A stretch of DNA of 51,592 nt from Thermus arciformis (GTDB taxonomy: Bacteria > Deinococcota > Deinococci > Deinococcales > Thermaceae). Of the stretch, positions 1-7,056 are shown piece by piece; within the stretch, counting starts at the first letter, position 1, and every line of letters starts with the position of its first letter. The stretch spans positions 1-51,592 of the forward strand of contig NZ_FNBC01000016.1 in NCBI RefSeq assembly GCF_900102145.1, written 5' to 3'. A model generated the notes under the pieces. It searched no databases and was not told the origin of the DNA. It saw only the letters and a list, made by a program, of their open reading frames with translations. The position numbers and the translations under genes were made by a program.

Positions 1-374
1 AGGCTCTCCGGCTTCACGTCCAGAAGCACCGTGGGGGCGAAGAAGAGCCCCTTGGCCTCCCCTCCCGCCACGAGCCTCGCTCCCTTGGCGAGGGCGTCCT
101 CCACGTGGGTCTGCACCTTCCGGAGGGCGGCCTCGTTCACCAGGGGGCCGATGTCCGTCTCCTCGGAGAGGGGGTCCCCCACCTTCAGGGCCTGGACCCT
201 TCGGGCGTAGGCCTCGGCGAAGGCCTCGGCCACCTCCGCCTGGATGAAGATCCGGTTCGCGGCCACGCAGGACTCCCCGGCGTTGCGGAACTTGGCCCGA
301 AGCGTTTCCTCCACCGCCCTATCCAGGTCGGCGTCGGCGAAGATCAGGACGGGCGCCCCGCCGCCAAGCTCCAA
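1..374 (-). pseudogene. Truncated aldehyde dehydrogenase (SSADH/GabD-like), continues off the left edge
   Basis: Read on the minus strand, the frame opens with LELGG, the conserved catalytic Glu region of NAD(P)-dependent aldehyde dehydrogenases. It continues through KFRNAGESC, where C is the catalytic thiol, and DIGPLVNEAA, typical of succinate-semialdehyde dehydrogenases. Such enzymes oxidise an aldehyde to the acid. About 240 N-terminal residues, including the Rossmann NAD site, should precede LELGG. Instead the frame runs directly into an insertion-sequence end at 376-407. The gene is therefore cut at its 5' end and presumably dead. The C-terminus lies outside the window. The family call is firm; the substrate is a guess. 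Confidence 0.85.
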
Positions 375-375
375 G

Positions 376-407
376 ACAGACCCTTACACAGAATTCCTTA
401 CACGACC
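376..407 (-). mobile_element. Orphan terminal 32 bp of an IS256-type element
   Basis: These 32 bases match 51062-51093 at 30 of 32 positions and in the same orientation. The right-hand copy lies just upstream of an IS256-family transposase, so it is an element terminus. Here no transposase follows: the terminus is joined directly to the aldehyde dehydrogenase fragment. An IS-adjacent deletion that removed the IS body and the 5' part of the dehydrogenase is the simplest explanation (inference). Confidence 0.75.
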
Positions 408-463
408 TCCCGCTTGAGGCCTTGGCCGCTGGGGTGGGGGATTTTGACCCCCAGGAGGCCCGG

Positions 464-493
464 TTGCCCGGCCTATCCCCATTGGGGTAGGAT
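464..493 (+). promoter_or_regulatory. Probable promoter of the FAD oxidoreductase gene
   Basis: A -35-like TTGCCC (464-469) and a -10-like TAGGAT (488-493) are 18 bp apart, about 30 bp before the GTG start at 523. The spacer holds an imperfect dyad (CCTATCCCC / GGGGTAGG, 472-491) that could be an operator. The promoter is inferred from pattern only. Confidence 0.45.
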
Positions 494-522
494 GGGCATA
501 GACCCGGAAGGAGGTTAGAGGC

Positions 523-1809
523 GTGGAGCGGCGCGTGGAGGCTTTGGTGGTGGGCGGGGGCCTTGCCGGCCTTTCCGCCGCCTACTTCTTGGGCCGGAGG
601 GGGCTTAGGCCCTGGGTGCTGGAGCGGGAGGCCCCCCTTTCCTGCACCAGCGACAAGTCCACGGAGGCCTACCGCCTCTTCTGGCCGGGGGACGAGGACC
701 TGGCCGCCCTGGTCCGGGAGAGCCTGGACCTCCTTCCGCCCTTCGCCGGGGTGGCCCGCCCTAACCGGCGGGGCTACCTGTACGTGGGCCGCCTCGAGGC
801 CCTGGAGGCCATGGCCCTCGAGGCCCCCCACGCCGGGCCCCTCCGGGTCCACCGGGAGGCGGCCACCTACCCCAAGGAAGCGGCGAGCGGCCTGGACCTC
901 CTCCTCCCCGGCGCCCTGGTGGAGGTCTTCCCCTACCTGGGCCACCTCCGGGGCCTGGGCGGCCTCCACGTGCGCCCCGCGGGGTGGCTTTCCGCCCAGG
1001 GGCTCGGCATGGCCCTCTTGGAAGGGCTCAGGGCCCTCGGGGGGCGGCTCGTGTCCGGGGAGTTCCTGGGGGTGGAGCGGGAAGGGGGGCGGGCCCGGTC
1101 CGCCCGGGTGCGGCGGGAGGGGCGGGAAGAGGCGTGGTCCTTCGGCCTTTTGGTCCTGGCCCTGGGGCCGGGCCTTCCCCGGGCGCTCCGGGCCTTGGGC
1201 CACCCCCTTCCCCTGACGGCGGAGCCCCACTTCAAGGCCTGGTTTCCCGACCCCGAGGGGCGCTTCCCCCGGGAGGCGCCTCTCCTTATCTGGAACGAGC
1301 CTCAGGAAATCTTCGCTCCCGAGGAGCGGGCCCTTCTGGAAGGGGAGGTGGAGCTCGCTCCCCTCCTTGGCCCCCTTCCCCCGGGGGCCCACGGCCGGCC
1401 TGAGGGGGAGGGCTTCCTCGCCCTCTACAACCCCCTGCCCCGGGAGGAGGCCGCCCCTTCGGGGTGTCTGCCCTCCCCGCCCCTCTTTGCCGGGGAGGTG
1501 GCCCTGCGGGGGCTTTTCCCCCTCCTTCCCCGGCTTAGGGCCCTGCTTGGGGTCCGGCCCCGGGTGGACGGGGGGTACTACGTCCGCACCCCCGAGAACC
1601 GCCCCCTCCTCGGGCCCCTGGAGGAGGGGGTGTGGGTCCTCGGGGCCTTGTCGGGGTACGGGGTGATGGCCGCCCTCGGGGCGGGGAATGCCCTGGCGGC
1701 CTGGGCCCTGGGGGAAGGGGTTCCCGCCTGGGCCCGGGCCTTCGCCCCCGGGCGCTTCCTGGACCCTGCTTACCGCCCGAAGGCGGAGGCGGCCCGGTTC
1801 CAGCTCTAG
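523..1809 (+). CDS. FAD-dependent oxidoreductase, DAO family
   Basis: The 428-aa protein begins with a dinucleotide-binding motif (VVGGGLAGLSAAYFL, about residues 8-22) and ends with a second FAD-contact region (VWVLGALSGYGVMAALGAGN, about 368-387). This is the layout of the D-amino-acid oxidase / glycine-sarcosine oxidase superfamily (PF01266), which oxidises amines or amino acids with FAD. The GTG start at 523 is chosen because GGAGG lies about 9 bases upstream. It is convergent with the YwiC-like gene and has no obvious link to denitrification. The substrate cannot be told from sequence. Confidence 0.85.
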   Translation: MERRVEALVVGGGLAGLSAAYFLGRRGLRPWVLEREAPLSCTSDKSTEAYRLFWPGDEDLAALVRESLDLLPPFAGVARPNRRGYLYVGRLEALEAMALEAPHAGPLRVHREAATYPKEAASGLDLLLPGALVEVFPYLGHLRGLGGLHVRPAGWLSAQGLGMALLEGLRALGGRLVSGEFLGVEREGGRARSARVRREGREEAWSFGLLVLALGPGLPRALRALGHPLPLTAEPHFKAWFPDPEGRFPREAPLLIWNEPQEIFAPEERALLEGEVELAPLLGPLPPGAHGRPEGEGFLALYNPLPREEAAPSGCLPSPPLFAGEVALRGLFPLLPRLRALLGVRPRVDGGYYVRTPENRPLLGPLEEGVWVLGALSGYGVMAALGAGNALAAWALGEGVPAWARAFAPGRFLDPAYRPKAEAARFQL

Positions 1810-1853
1810 GGGGCGGATTCCCGCCCTAGGCCCGGGCGAGGCGCCTGGCCCCC

Positions 1854-2951
1854 CTAGTGCCAAAGGAGGAGAAGGCCGAGGAGGAGAAAGCCGATCCCGG
1901 GCCAGGGGTAAGGCCGCTTGATCAGGGCGTGGAGAAGGACCACGCCGAGGAGGGCGAGGAGGGGGTGGGGGAGGAGCTTCCCCCCGAAGGCCAGGTAGAG
2001 GAGGCCGAGGAGGGCGTTCAAGTCGTAGAGGCCGAGGAGGGCCCGGACAAAGCGGGGCACCTCTTGCTTCACGAGAAGATAGGCGCCCACGAGGAAGGCG
2101 AGGGCCACGAGGGCGAACCCTAAGAGCCGGTGCAAGGAGGGCACCCCGAGGAGGGCCGTGGGGAGGCCCTGGAGGGTATAGCCCAGGGCGGCGGACAGGA
2201 CCACAAGGAGGCCGAAGCCCATCTGGGTCCAGCCCACCACCCGGGCGGGCACCGGGGGGCGGAAAAGGGTGAGGCTCCCGTAGAGGGCGAGGAGGAGGAG
2301 GGCGAGGAAGACGGGGTAGGGGAGGAGGCGGCCTTGGGCGAGGAGGAAGGCCAGGAGGGCACTCCCCCAGAGGGCGAGGAGAGCGGGGTAGCGCTTGGGC
2401 TTAAGGCCCCGCGCCCGAAGGACCTGGCTACGGGCATAGTAGAGGGCGGCCACGTCCCTTAGGGCCAGGGCGAGGAAGCTCCCAAGGGCCATCTCCCCGG
2501 GAAGCCCCCCGGCGAGGACCCCGGCGGGGGCGAAGGCGGCCATGAAGAGGGCGGCCCCGATCTCGGGGAAGAGGTCCCGGGCGCGGTTTTGGGCGTCGGC
2601 CCAGGCCACATAGGCCCCCAAGGGCAGGACGAGGAGGAGGGGCAGGAGGAAGGGCCCCCGGGCGGTGAGGAGGGTGAGGAGGAACCCCAAGAGGGCCAGG
2701 ACCAGGTAGACCCCCGCCACCTTCAGGGCGAGCTCCGTCCGGGGATAGCGCTTGCCCCGGGCGAGGTCCTGGTAAAGGAGCTTCAGGGGGTGCCGGGCGA
2801 GGAAGCCGAAGAGGCCGAGGAGGAAAAGCCCCAGGGTGGGGAGGCCGGGGGAGAGGAGGAGGCCTAAGAGGAGGGGCTCGAGGGTGAACCCCCAGCCCCC
2901 GTGCTCCGTGGGGAGGGCCACCGACTTGAGGGGAACGCTTGCCGCGCGCAT
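1854..2951 (-). CDS. YwiC-like integral membrane protein with extra C-terminal membrane segments
   Basis: The N-terminus has the YwiC-family signature (LPTEHGGWGFTLEPLLLGLL, about residues 13-32), followed by hydrophobic helices and the R-x5-R basic loops typical of PF14256. At 365 aa it is well over the roughly 240 aa I expect for the family. The last ~120 residues form at least four more membrane helices with His residues, like a fused small heme-binding membrane domain (inference). ywiC lies beside nar/fnr genes in Bacillus, and here it ends an operon transcribed away from the denitrification genes. Its function is unknown. The ATG at 2951 has a weak GGAG upstream. Confidence 0.75.
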   Translation of the reverse strand: MRAASVPLKSVALPTEHGGWGFTLEPLLLGLLLSPGLPTLGLFLLGLFGFLARHPLKLLYQDLARGKRYPRTELALKVAGVYLVLALLGFLLTLLTARGPFLLPLLLVLPLGAYVAWADAQNRARDLFPEIGAALFMAAFAPAGVLAGGLPGEMALGSFLALALRDVAALYYARSQVLRARGLKPKRYPALLALWGSALLAFLLAQGRLLPYPVFLALLLLALYGSLTLFRPPVPARVVGWTQMGFGLLVVLSAALGYTLQGLPTALLGVPSLHRLLGFALVALAFLVGAYLLVKQEVPRFVRALLGLYDLNALLGLLYLAFGGKLLPHPLLALLGVVLLHALIKRPYPWPGIGFLLLGLLLLWH

Positions 2952-2994
2952 ACCTTGCTCCAGGGTAGGGGAGAGGGCCCGGGACGGAGGTCCC

Positions 2995-3372
2995 TTAGGC
3001 CCAGAGCACCTCCAACATCAGGAGGGCGAAGAGGGCTCCCGCCAGGAAGGAGACCCCGGCGAAGAAGCCCCAGACGCTGGGCCCTAGGTTGAGGCCCCAA
3101 GCGAGGGCCATGCCCAAAAGCCCAAGATTGGCCAAGGCCACCTGGAGGAGGGCCACCCCGGCCCTGCGGAAGACCACCCCTCGGAAGCGGGGCAGGGCGT
3201 GGTAGGCCACTCCGTAGATCATAAGGCTAACGAAGCCCAGAAGTTGCATGTGGGCGTGGGCGGGCCGCCAGGTATAGGGAAGGAGGCCCAGGCCTAGGAG
3301 CAGGCCCACCAGGCTACCGGTCAGGAACCAGAGGAGGGCCGTGGTGAGGGCCAGCCGACTTGCTGGGATCAT
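2995..3372 (-). CDS. Small heme-copper-oxidase subunit I-like membrane protein
   Basis: This 125-aa protein has about four membrane helices. The segment HAHMQLLGFVSLMIYGVAYH (about residues 38-57) resembles the His-bearing helix of cbb3 oxidase and NorB subunit I. It is far too short to be an oxidase and lacks the full set of metal ligands. A paralogue of similar size and motif is at 30416-30850. Its start overlaps the end of the cupin gene by 4 bases, so the two are translationally coupled. A role in binding heme or NO or in assembling respiratory complexes is plausible but unproven. Confidence 0.65.
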   Translation of the reverse strand: MIPASRLALTTALLWFLTGSLVGLLLGLGLLPYTWRPAHAHMQLLGFVSLMIYGVAYHALPRFRGVVFRRAGVALLQVALANLGLLGMALAWGLNLGPSVWGFFAGVSFLAGALFALLMLEVLWA

Positions 3373-3665
3373 GGCCTAGGGGTGATGATGCCAAGCACCA
3401 AAAAGGTTCCTTCCCCAGCCTTGGCCCCGTGGGCTTCCCCGGGCTCTGCGGCCAGGAGGGTACCGGGGGTGGCGGGGATGCTCCTTTCCCCGGCCCATAG
3501 GGTGCCCTCCCCCTCGAGGCAAAGGAGGTGCACCCTTGGCTCCCCCTTGCCCCGCACCTCCTGCCCTGCTTGCAAGCTGAAGAGGACCAGGCGCACCTCC
3601 GGGTGGTCGGCGAGGAGCTCCACCCCCCGCACCGCCCCGTAGCGGGCCTTTTCCAAGAGGTTCAT
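3369..3665 (-). CDS. Small cupin-domain protein
   Basis: The 98-aa protein is a single small beta-barrel. The pattern RVHLLCLEGEGTLWAGE, then PGTLLAAEPGEAHGAKAG, matches cupin motifs 1 and 2 (PF07883-like), although the usual HxH of motif 1 is reduced to one His. It overlaps the upstream ScdA_N gene and the downstream membrane-protein gene by 4 bases each. Cupins beside denitrification genes are often sensors or accessory factors. No specific function can be assigned. Confidence 0.7.
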   Translation of the reverse strand: MNLLEKARYGAVRGVELLADHPEVRLVLFSLQAGQEVRGKGEPRVHLLCLEGEGTLWAGERSIPATPGTLLAAEPGEAHGAKAGEGTFLVLGIITPRP

Positions 3666-3859
3666 ACCCTTCCCTCCAGAAAGGCCTCCAGGGCGCGAAG
3701 CACCGCCTCGGGCTCCTGCCCTGCGGCCTTGGCCGCCTCCTCCAGGGGCTCGGCCCCGCCGCAGCAGGTGTCCAGGCCGAGCCCATTGAGGAGCCTCACC
3801 GCCTCGGGGAAGCGCTTGAGGATCTCGTTCACCGAGGTCTTCAGGGTGATCCCTTCCAT
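3662..3859 (-). CDS. ScdA/RIC N-terminal domain protein (DUF542)
   Basis: The 65-aa protein is only the N-terminal domain of the RIC/ScdA/YtfE iron-sulfur repair family. It has the hallmark GLDTCCGG (about residues 28-35) and the following LEEAAKAAG helix. The di-iron hemerythrin-like domain that carries out repair of nitrosylated Fe-S clusters is absent. It is the first gene of a four-gene minus-strand operon and has a DnrT-type palindrome centred 43.5 bp upstream of its ATG. A role in NO stress or metal-centre maturation is inferred from family and context. Confidence 0.8.
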   Translation of the reverse strand: MEGITLKTSVNEILKRFPEAVRLLNGLGLDTCCGGAEPLEEAAKAAGQEPEAVLRALEAFLEGRV

Positions 3860-3895
3860 GCCCCTAAGCCTCGCCGTCAGAGGGGTTTCCCGGCC

Positions 3896-3909
3896 ATGAC
3901 CTGGGTCAT
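3896..3909. promoter_or_regulatory. DnrT-type operator ATGACC-TG-GGTCAT
   Basis: This perfect 6-2-6 dyad overlaps the stop codon of the Rrf2 gene. Its centre is 43.5 bp upstream of the ScdA_N start codon at 3859, the distance expected for class II activation of a nearly leaderless mRNA. It belongs to the palindrome family described in the findings. Confidence 0.65.
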
Positions 3910-4331
3910 GCCCCCTCTGGGGCCTGGGGCAGGAGGTCCTTCAGGGTGAGGGAGGCGAAGGCTTTGCGGATCTCCTGGTTCAGCCGCACCAGGTTCGGCT
4001 TCAGGTGGCAAAACCCCCGCCTCTCCTCCGTGGGGCAGCGCTTCAGCGTGGCGCAGGGGTCCAGGACCACGGGGCCGGAGAGGGTTTCCATCACCTTGAG
4101 GAGGGTGATCTCCTCTGGGGGAAGTTTCAGCCACACCCCTCCTGCCCGGCCCATGCGGCTCTCCACGAGGCCTGCCTTAGCCAGTTTGGAGAGCACCTTG
4201 GCCATGAAGGCGGGAGGGGCTTTGAGCTTCTGGGCGATCTCCTGGGCCGAGAGGCCGGATTCCTCCGCCAGGAGGAGAAGGGCGTGGAGGGCGTAAGACT
4301 CTTCCCGTTTGAGGAGGCTGCGCAGGGCCAT
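3906..4331 (-). CDS. Rrf2-family regulator with three-Cys cluster (NsrR-like)
   Basis: The 141-aa protein has an N-terminal winged helix (MALRSLLKREESYALHALLL, with HTH AQEIAQKLKAPPAFMAKVLS) and a C-terminal C-x5-C-x8-C cluster (DPCATLKRC...FCHL). That is the place where NsrR and IscR carry [Fe-S] ligands. NsrR senses NO, which fits its position divergent from norCBH. The ATG at 4331 opens the conserved fold. A longer frame reaches 4460 but its extra 43 residues look non-coding. A TTG near 4352 with GGAGGAGG upstream is an alternative. It may control nor or its own divergent region; target sites are unknown. Confidence 0.8.
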   Translation of the reverse strand: MALRSLLKREESYALHALLLLAEESGLSAQEIAQKLKAPPAFMAKVLSKLAKAGLVESRMGRAGGVWLKLPPEEITLLKVMETLSGPVVLDPCATLKRCPTEERRGFCHLKPNLVRLNQEIRKAFASLTLKDLLPQAPEGA

Positions 4332-4466
4332 GACCCCATGGTAACCGGGCAAAAGGCCTCCTCCCTGGCCTTCCCGTGGGGCGGACCCGCTTCCAAAGCG
4401 TAGGCGAGGAGGAGCACCGCGGCCTGGCTCAAATGTTCCCAAGGAAGCACTTGGGGACATTTGCCC

Positions 4467-4480
4467 TTGACTTGAGTCAT
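4467..4480. promoter_or_regulatory. DnrT-type operator TTGACT-TG-AGTCAT in the rrf2/norC intergenic region
   Basis: This 14-bp dyad is centred 65.5 bp before the norC ATG. A nearby imperfect dyad (GGACATTTGCCC, about 4455-4466) resembles the nirS and narC type. A TTTATG at 4506-4511 could be the norC -10. The site lies in the 207-bp region between the divergent Rrf2 gene and norC. Confidence 0.6.
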
Positions 4481-4538
4481 GGAAACCAAGCCCCCGAGGT
4501 CCGAGTTTATGAGCTGGAGGTGAAAGGAGGGTAAGGTT

Positions 4539-5204
4539 ATGGAGATCGGCTGGATAGAGACCACCATCGGGGCCCTCTTCGCCACCGTGGTCCTCACCCT
4601 GTGGCTCTCCCGAGGGTCGGGCTGGCTGGAGCCCCGCTTCTGGCGGAACGCCGCGGTGGTGAGCTCCCTCATCATGTCGGGCATCCTCGTCTACCTGACG
4701 GTGGACTCCGTGAACCAGATCCGCGAGGGCTCAGCGCGGGTGCCTGCCTACACGGTCATCAACCACGAGATCGGCCTCAAGCGGGACTACGAGAAGCGCC
4801 GGGACGTTCCCGTGATCGGCGAGGAGGTGGGCTTCTTCGGCAAGGTCTGGAGCGAGGCGGAGGCCTACGCCCTGGTCAACAAGGGCAAGATGACCTTGCA
4901 GAGCCGCAACTGCATGGACTGCCACACCCTCCTCGGCAACGGGGCTTACTTCGCTCCGGACCTCACCCGGGCCTGGCTTGACCCCAAGTGGGAGGCCATG
5001 GTCATGCCCATGACCGGGAAGGCCACCCGGGAGGAGGCCATGGCCGAGTGGCTGCAGCACCCGGACCGCTACCCCACCTTCGCTCGGCGCATGCCCAACC
5101 TCCGCCTCACGGAGGAGGAGGCCAAGGCCCTGGTGGCCTTCCTGAAGTGGATGTCGGCCATAGACACGAACGGCTTCCCCGACCGCTTTGCGGCGGCGGA
5201 GTAG
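4539..5204 (+). CDS. norC: Nitric oxide reductase cytochrome c subunit
   Basis: The 221-aa NorC subunit has an N-terminal membrane anchor and a second hydrophobic stretch (about residues 8-60). A single c-type heme site CMDCH at 125-129 is followed by the NorC signature LLGNGAYFAPDLTRAW. The likely axial Met is in RRMPNLRL. NorC passes electrons to NorB for 2 NO to N2O at the cytoplasmic membrane. Typical NorC is near 150 aa, so this version has a longer N-terminal part. GGAGG precedes the ATG. It is the first gene of norCBH and has a DnrT-type site upstream. Confidence 0.93.
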   Translation: MEIGWIETTIGALFATVVLTLWLSRGSGWLEPRFWRNAAVVSSLIMSGILVYLTVDSVNQIREGSARVPAYTVINHEIGLKRDYEKRRDVPVIGEEVGFFGKVWSEAEAYALVNKGKMTLQSRNCMDCHTLLGNGAYFAPDLTRAWLDPKWEAMVMPMTGKATREEAMAEWLQHPDRYPTFARRMPNLRLTEEEAKALVAFLKWMSAIDTNGFPDRFAAAE

Positions 5205-5214
5205 GAGGTGAAGC

Positions 5215-6642
5215 ATGACCCAGGCTTTACCGCAGGGAAAGCTTTACGAGTCCCAGAAGCTCGCCCTCTGGTACTTCTGGGTGGCCCTCGCCCTCTTCGG
5301 GGCGCAGGTCCTCTTCGGCCTTCTGGCCGCCTGGCAGTACCTGGACCCTGGCTTCCTCTACGGCAAGCTCAACTTCATGACCAACCGGATGCTCCACGTG
5401 AACGCCATGATCGTCTGGCTCCTTTTGGGCTTCATGGGTGGGGTCTACTGGTTCCTGCCCATGGAGCTCGGGCGCGAGGTGGTGGGCATCCGGCTCGCCA
5501 AGGCCGCCTTCTTCACCCTGGTGGGCGCCGTGGCGGTGGTGGTCCTGGTCTACCTCCTGGTCCAGTACGGACCTGGCAACGCCTTCACCCTTTGGTTCAT
5601 CACCGAGGGAAGGGAGTACATCGAGGCTCCCCGCTGGGCGGACATCGGCATCGTGGCGGTGATGGCCATCTTCCTCTACAACGTGGTGGCCACCGCCCTG
5701 AAGGCGCAGCGGATCACCGGGGTGGTGGCCGTGCTCATGTTTGACCTCGTGGCCCTGGCGGGGCTCTACACGGCGGGGATGCACTACACCCCCAACATCT
5801 CCATGGACCAGTACTTCTGGTGGTGGGTGGTGCACCTCTGGGTGGAGGCCACTTGGGAGGTGCTGGTGGGCTCCATCATGGCCATGGCCCTCATGCACCT
5901 TTTGGGGACGCCGAGGCGCATCGTGGAGACCTGGCTTTACCTCGAGGTCGCCTTGGTCTTCGGCACCGGGATCCTGGGCCTCGGCCACCACTACTTCTGG
6001 ATCGGCACCCCCGAGTACTGGCTCGGCCTCGGCGGCTTCTTCAGCGCCCTCGAGCCCATCCCCCTCGTGGCCATGGTGGTCCACGCCGTCTACGACGCCG
6101 GGGTCCACCGCATGCAGACCGTGAACCAGCCCGCCCTCTTCTGGGCCATCGCCCAGGCCTTCGGCAACTTCATCGGGGCGGGGGTGTGGGGCTTCATGCA
6201 GACCCTGCCCCAGATCAACCTCTACTCCCACGGCACCCAGCTCGCCCCGGCCCACGGGCACCTGGCCTTCTTCGGGGCCTACGTGACCGCCATCCTCACC
6301 GTCATCTATATGGCCTTGCACCAGGTGCGCAGGCCGGACCTGCCCCGGTTTGACTCCAAGCTCTGGAAGTGGGCCTTCGTCCTGATGGTGGTGGGGATCT
6401 TCGGCATGTCCGCGGCCATGACCGTGGCGGGCTTCACCCAGACCATGGTGGAGCGGGCCATCGGGGGGAGCACCTGGCAGGCCTACATTGATGCCCAGCA
6501 GCACCCCTGGTTCCAGAACGGCATGGTCTGGCGGTTTGTGTTTGGCGTCTTCTTCTTCGTAAGCTACCTGGTCCTCCTCTGGGACCTCGCCACCATCGGC
6601 AAAGGCGAGGCCAGGGCCGTGAAGGAGGTGGGGGCCCCATGA
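5215..6642 (+). CDS. norB: Nitric oxide reductase catalytic subunit, cNOR type
   Basis: This 475-aa heme-copper superfamily protein has about 12 membrane helices. Visible ligand regions are HVNAM (low-spin heme b), HLWVEATWE (Fe_B His plus nearby Glu), LGHHY (two Fe_B His) and HGHLAFFG near the C-terminal third (heme b3 and heme b ligands). There is no quinol-oxidising N-terminal extension as in qNOR, in agreement with a norC partner 10 bp upstream. It reduces NO to N2O. The ATG at 5215 has GAGGTGAAGC upstream, and the end overlaps norH by 4 bases. Confidence 0.93.
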   Translation: MTQALPQGKLYESQKLALWYFWVALALFGAQVLFGLLAAWQYLDPGFLYGKLNFMTNRMLHVNAMIVWLLLGFMGGVYWFLPMELGREVVGIRLAKAAFFTLVGAVAVVVLVYLLVQYGPGNAFTLWFITEGREYIEAPRWADIGIVAVMAIFLYNVVATALKAQRITGVVAVLMFDLVALAGLYTAGMHYTPNISMDQYFWWWVVHLWVEATWEVLVGSIMAMALMHLLGTPRRIVETWLYLEVALVFGTGILGLGHHYFWIGTPEYWLGLGGFFSALEPIPLVAMVVHAVYDAGVHRMQTVNQPALFWAIAQAFGNFIGAGVWGFMQTLPQINLYSHGTQLAPAHGHLAFFGAYVTAILTVIYMALHQVRRPDLPRFDSKLWKWAFVLMVVGIFGMSAAMTVAGFTQTMVERAIGGSTWQAYIDAQQHPWFQNGMVWRFVFGVFFFVSYLVLLWDLATIGKGEARAVKEVGAP

Positions 6643-6935
6643 CTAGCGAGGCGGTGCGCGACCTCATGCTCTACGGCATGCTCATGGTCTCCGCCGCCGG
6701 GTTCTACGCCATGTTCTACGCCCTGGGGCGCATGTGGGGAAGGCCCTCCGTGGTGGCCTTCTCCTATGTCTTCGCCCTGCTCCAGGCGGTGGGGGCCTTG
6801 GGCATGATCCTGCCTCCCTACCTGGACCCCTTCTGGAGGTACCTCATCGGCTTCAGCTCCCTGGTGTACCTCTTCGTCCCCCAGGGCATGTGGTGGGTGG
6901 TGACCACCTTCCACGAGCGGGAGCACGCCCACTAG
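6639..6935 (+). CDS. norH: Small membrane protein of the nitric oxide reductase operon
   Basis: The 98-aa protein has three predicted membrane helices (about 10-30, 38-56, 65-88) and an acidic-His C-terminal tail (FHEREHAH). The small third gene of the Thermus nor operon has been named norH. Its start overlaps the norB stop (ATGA), so translation is coupled. It probably supports NorCB activity or assembly; no catalytic motif is visible. Confidence 0.85.
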   Translation: MTSEAVRDLMLYGMLMVSAAGFYAMFYALGRMWGRPSVVAFSYVFALLQAVGALGMILPPYLDPFWRYLIGFSSLVYLFVPQGMWWVVTTFHEREHAH

Positions 6936-6946
6936 GCTTGGCCTAG

Positions 6947-6982
6947 GCCCCCGGGGTCCCAAAGGACCTCGGGGGCTTCTTT
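6947..6982 (+). terminator. Rho-independent terminator after norH
   Basis: A G+C-rich stem (GCCCCCGGGGTCC paired with GGACCTCGGGGGC, loop CAAA) is followed by TTCTTT. It sits 11 bp after the norH stop codon and separates the nor operon from nirS. Confidence 0.75.
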
Positions 6983-7002
6983 ACCTGTAGGGACTTTTGC
7001 CT

Positions 7003-7018
7003 TAGGACATCTGTCCTA
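7003..7018. promoter_or_regulatory. nirS upstream palindrome TAGGACA-TC-TGTCCTA
   Basis: This perfect 7-2-7 dyad is centred 46.5 bp before the nirS ATG. A TATATCTT at 7029-7036 is the likely -10 region. The core GAC-N4-GTC has the same spacing as in the TTGACC palindromes, with different flanks. A near-copy lies between dnrS and narC (19407-19422). Confidence 0.6.
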
Positions 7019-7056
7019 CTTGGACACCTATATCTTAGTTCGTGGAGGTGAAGTCC

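Noticed and set aside
442-460. TTTTGACCCCCAGG upstream of the FAD oxidoreductase as another DnrT-type site
   Set aside because: Only one half-site is present; no GGTCA at the required spacing.
319-1863. Long minus-strand open frame of 514 codons over the FAD oxidoreductase gene
   Set aside because: Pro/Gly/Arg-rich translation without any family motif; it is the antisense of a clear FAD oxidoreductase gene, a common effect of high third-position G+C.
4332-4460. Long N-terminal form of the Rrf2 regulator starting at 4460
   Set aside because: The extra 43 residues are Gly/Pro/Ser/Arg-rich, lack resemblance to the family, and would run over the intergenic promoter region.
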